This document shows positions 33,479-35,595 of a stretch of 35,595 nt of DNA, piece by piece (position 1 is the first letter of the stretch; each line of letters opens with the position of its first letter). The notes below the pieces were generated by a model that was not told the DNA's origin, did not search any database, and was given only the letters and a program-made list of their open reading frames with translations. The stretch comes from Marinagarivorans algicola (lineage in GTDB: Bacteria; Pseudomonadota; Gammaproteobacteria; Pseudomonadales; Cellvibrionaceae). The translations under genes and the position numbers were made by a program. The stretch covers positions 1-35,595 of the forward strand of contig NZ_LGAK01000054.1 in the NCBI RefSeq assembly GCF_001292705.1. Reading direction: 5' to 3'.

Positions 33479-34452
33479 AAATAGCCTTTTTTAGCGCACA
33501 GCCCTACGAGCATAATTTTTTTGATGCTTTAAATACCGATCATACTTTGCTGTATATCGAAAGCGCCTTAAACGCTAATACAGTTGCTTTGGCGCAAGGC
33601 TGCCAAGCGGTATGTTGCTTTGTTAATGACGTGCTCGATCGTGAGGTGTTATTACGCTTGCAGCAATATAATATTGCCGTTGTTGCTATGCGCTGTGCAG
33701 GGTTTAATAATATTGATGTGCCAGTAGCAAATGAGTTAGGTATAACTATTGCTCGTGTACCCGAATATTCACCTTATGCGGTTGCAGAGCATGCGGTAGG
33801 TTTAATATTGGCTTTAAATCGACATATACACCGTGCCCACAATCGTATTCGCGAAAATGACTATTCGCTACACGGCTTGATGGGTTTCGATTTGCACGGT
33901 AAAACAGTAGGCGTTATTGGTGGTGGTAAAATTGGCTGCGCTTTTGTTCGCATTATGCGTGGTTTTGGTTGCCGTGTGCTGGTATTTGATCCAGGTAAGG
34001 CGCCAATTGAAGGTGCCGAGCATGTTGACTTAGACTCACTGTGGCAGCAATGTCAGGTTATCTCTTTGCACTGCCCGCTTAATACGCAAACACACCATAT
34101 GATTAATGCACAAACATTATCAAAAATGCCCCAAGGTGCCATGCTGATTAATACCAGCCGAGGCGGGCTTATTCATACTCAAGCTGTTATTAATAGCTTA
34201 AAGCAAGGACACTTAGGATATTTAGGTATCGATGTATACGAAGAAGAGGCTAGCTTATTCTTCCGTGATCACTCAGATACGATTGTTCAAGATGATGTCT
34301 TTGCGCGCTTGACTACATTCCCTAATGTGATTATTACAGGCCATCAAGCTTTTTTTACTCGTGACGCTTTACATAAAATAGCTTTAGTCACTTTAAATAA
34401 TTTGCATTATTTTGAGCTAGGCGATATTGATAAAATGGAAACCGTCAATTAA
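33475..34452 (+). CDS. 2-hydroxyacid dehydrogenase, D-lactate dehydrogenase (LdhA) type
   Basis: A 325-residue NAD-dependent D-2-hydroxyacid dehydrogenase. The NAD-binding loop VGVIGGGKIGCAFVRIMRGF is followed by an Asp in VLVFDPG. The catalytic residues are in place: Arg in INTSRGGLI, Glu in DVYEEEASLF and His in ITGHQAFFT. The segment RCAGFNNIDVPVANELGI and the EYSPYAVAEHAVGL region are typical of the LdhA subgroup, which reduces pyruvate to D-lactate; this substrate is inferred by resemblance. The start ATG overlaps the end of the small upstream gene. No terminator is evident downstream. Confidence 0.9.
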   Translation: MKIAFFSAQPYEHNFFDALNTDHTLLYIESALNANTVALAQGCQAVCCFVNDVLDREVLLRLQQYNIAVVAMRCAGFNNIDVPVANELGITIARVPEYSPYAVAEHAVGLILALNRHIHRAHNRIRENDYSLHGLMGFDLHGKTVGVIGGGKIGCAFVRIMRGFGCRVLVFDPGKAPIEGAEHVDLDSLWQQCQVISLHCPLNTQTHHMINAQTLSKMPQGAMLINTSRGGLIHTQAVINSLKQGHLGYLGIDVYEEEASLFFRDHSDTIVQDDVFARLTTFPNVIITGHQAFFTRDALHKIALVTLNNLHYFELGDIDKMETVN

Positions 34453-34623
34453 ATAGTTTTAATTAAGTACAAAGCAATAAATAGCGTGAGAATAGTATCA
34501 GTAGTGTTAACGTTTTGGCGCCTCAGAGGCATGATTTTAAATATAAAAAATAATAGTATGGGTTATATATCAACTTGAGTAACCTTTGAGGGTTTCTATT
34601 CGAATATATTGTTTTCCAGATTT

Positions 34624-34727
34624 GCAACTCTGAACTAGTCTAAGTAGACAGGTGTAAGTTTATTTATACGCCGCTTATGTGTCGAATTATTAAGTACGGT
34701 ATTTAAGTGTGCCCAATTCAGAGTTGC
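34624..34727. repeat. 11-bp perfect inverted repeat bracketing the adhesin leader
   Basis: GCAACTCTGAA at 34624-34634 is exactly complementary to TTCAGAGTTGC at 34717-34727, 82 bases away, with the right arm ending 4 bases before the adhesin ATG. Inside lies a second small palindrome, GTCTA-AG-TAGAC, at 34638-34649. As RNA the outer arms would form a long stem that hides the AGAG ribosome-binding region; as DNA the arrangement resembles the ends of an invertible segment. Confidence 0.6.
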
Positions 34728-34731
34728 CAAT

Positions 34732-35595
34732 ATGGCTGATAAAATAGATCCCAAAGATCAAAAACAGCAAAATGAACTTGATCAATTTACTTCAGGCGAT
34801 GGCGCAGAAGGTCCGAATCTTGATGCCGAAGAGCGTCAGGCCAGCGACGCCGATTCGGCAGATGAAAGCGCTATTGCTGCGGGTAATTTAAGTTATAGTG
34901 ACCCTTTTTCGCGTAACGGTATACAGGTTGACGGTACCCCTGCGTTATCGCCTGATGATCAAATTCTTGCGGCCCAAAGCTTAAAAAGTGTTGATGAGCC
35001 CAGTGATATAGGGGCAAATATTGCAGATGACCCAGCCACCGAGGCTGGTAGTCAGCTCAATGCAGATACGCAGACGTCTGTGATAGAGCCAGCTGTCAGC
35101 GCCAGTGGTGCGGGCGTGCAAGGCCCACAAGGCTTTAGGCGTTCAAATTCACAAATCATAAACCAAGAAAATACGACGTTTGATGCGCCACAAATCAATA
35201 CTGTTACACCTCAAGATGCTCCTGCACCCTCAACACTAGACCCAGACCCTGTCAACCCAGATTCAATAGACCCAAACCAAACCCCACAAGCAGATCGCGA
35301 TACCGGCACCGCCCTCGAAGGCGCGGGCGAAACACGCTTTGATGTGTTGGCCAACGACAGTGATGTGGACGGCGATGCGCTGACGCTGATCAATGCCGAA
35401 GTCGCCAGCGGCGAAGGTAGCGTGACCATTGAAAATGGCCAAGTCGTCTTTAATCCCGACGACTCCCATAACAGCTTGGCCGAAGGCGAAACCGCCGATG
35501 TCACGGTCAGCTACACCATCACCGATGGCAACGGCGAAACCAGCACCGCGACCTTAACTATCACCGTCACTGGCAGCAACGACGGCCCGACGGTA
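34732..35595 (+). CDS. N-terminal part of a large repeat-containing surface protein (VCBS/cadherin-like), runs off the window
   Basis: The frame opens at ATG 34732 and stays open to the end of the window, giving 288 residues with no stop. The first 150 or so residues are acidic and Asp/Ala/Ser/Gln-rich with no Sec signal peptide, then comes a Pro/Asp linker (DPDPVNPDSIDPNQTP). From about residue 184 a beta-sandwich module of the VCBS / cadherin-like type starts, with LEGAGETRFDVLANDSDVDG, DVTVSYTITDGNG and ending ITVTGSNDGPTV, the junction typical of tandem repeats in large secreted adhesins. Further repeats probably follow, and secretion would then be by a type I system. The start has only a weak AGAG ribosome-binding site. 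Base composition changes sharply near 35280. Confidence 0.85.
   Translation, partial: MADKIDPKDQKQQNELDQFTSGDGAEGPNLDAEERQASDADSADESAIAAGNLSYSDPFSRNGIQVDGTPALSPDDQILAAQSLKSVDEPSDIGANIADDPATEAGSQLNADTQTSVIEPAVSASGAGVQGPQGFRRSNSQIINQENTTFDAPQINTVTPQDAPAPSTLDPDPVNPDSIDPNQTPQADRDTGTALEGAGETRFDVLANDSDVDGDALTLINAEVASGEGSVTIENGQVVFNPDDSHNSLAEGETADVTVSYTITDGNGETSTATLTITVTGSNDGPTV

Noticed and set aside
34453-34623. Promoter for the adhesin gene
   Set aside because: Several AT-rich hexamers exist, but no -35/-10 pair with good spacing stood out enough to list.
35211-35504. Minus-strand open frames inside the adhesin gene
   Set aside because: They are antisense to a continuous plus-strand frame with a clear VCBS/cadherin-like module; GC-rich repetitive coding DNA often gives such shadows.
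1-35595. CRISPR array, insertion sequence, prophage or toxin-antitoxin module
   Set aside because: No regularly spaced repeats, transposase, integrase, phage gene or typical toxin-antitoxin pair was found; gene content is mainly housekeeping.

Overview
This window looks like ordinary chromosome from a gammaproteobacterium, most likely a marine or polysaccharide-associated member of the Cellvibrionales/Pseudomonadales. The grounds are the conserved order def-fmt-rsmB-trkA-trkH diverging from a LysM gene and dprA, the hemD-hemX-hemY block, an RpoH with the gammaproteobacterial RpoH box, a tRNA-Arg body very like that of E. coli, and a DUF1592/1588-type haem-motif protein. Taxonomy is inference only. 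I see no insertion sequence, prophage or CRISPR array.

Layout. 1-829: the end of an unrecognised gene, a terminator, a short tandem repeat and a small PAP2-like membrane protein. 1189-2583: an RhlE-type DEAD-box RNA helicase, convergent with a membrane-anchored CxxCH protein of the DUF1592/DUF1588/DUF1585 group (2643-4310). 4518-6229: a small unknown protein, a DUF1131-like lipoprotein and an exported YHS-domain protein. 6333-12435 (minus strand): def, fmt, rsmB, trkA and trkH, covering protein maturation, initiator-tRNA formylation, 16S rRNA methylation and K+ uptake. 12603-14982 (plus): a LysM protein, then dprA behind an unusual triple 16-bp repeat. 15129-15205: tRNA-Arg(UCG) with its terminator. 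15292-19688: a tautomerase-like protein, then a tight cluster of a lipid-anchored retropepsin-like protease, an inactive transglutaminase fused to a membrane domain, an ATP-grasp glutamate-ligase-like enzyme and a thioredoxin-fold protein. 19748-24006: hemD, hemX, hemY and an RluA-type pseudouridine synthase. 24067-28011 (minus): argE, a PhzF-family protein, a MATE exporter and a small Cys-motif protein. 28362-34452 (plus): rpoH with a candidate sigma-E promoter, a DUF423 protein, a giant MFS/acyltransferase/AMP-binding fusion, a small unknown protein and a D-lactate-dehydrogenase-like enzyme translationally coupled to it. 34732 to the end: the start of a large repeat-containing surface protein.

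The most notable items are: (i) the lysophospholipid transporter/acyltransferase fusion, whose adenylation domain has lost the P-loop, the conserved TGD aspartate and its whole C-terminal subdomain; (ii) the retropepsin / 7TM inactive transglutaminase / ATP-grasp triad, which spans outer membrane, inner membrane and cytoplasm and whose substrate is not evident from the sequence; (iii) an 11-bp perfect inverted repeat bracketing the 5' region of the adhesin gene; (iv) three 16-bp repeats with palindromic cores in front of dprA; and (v) a sigma-E-like promoter in front of rpoH. All calls come from reading the sequence by eye; no search or alignment was run.
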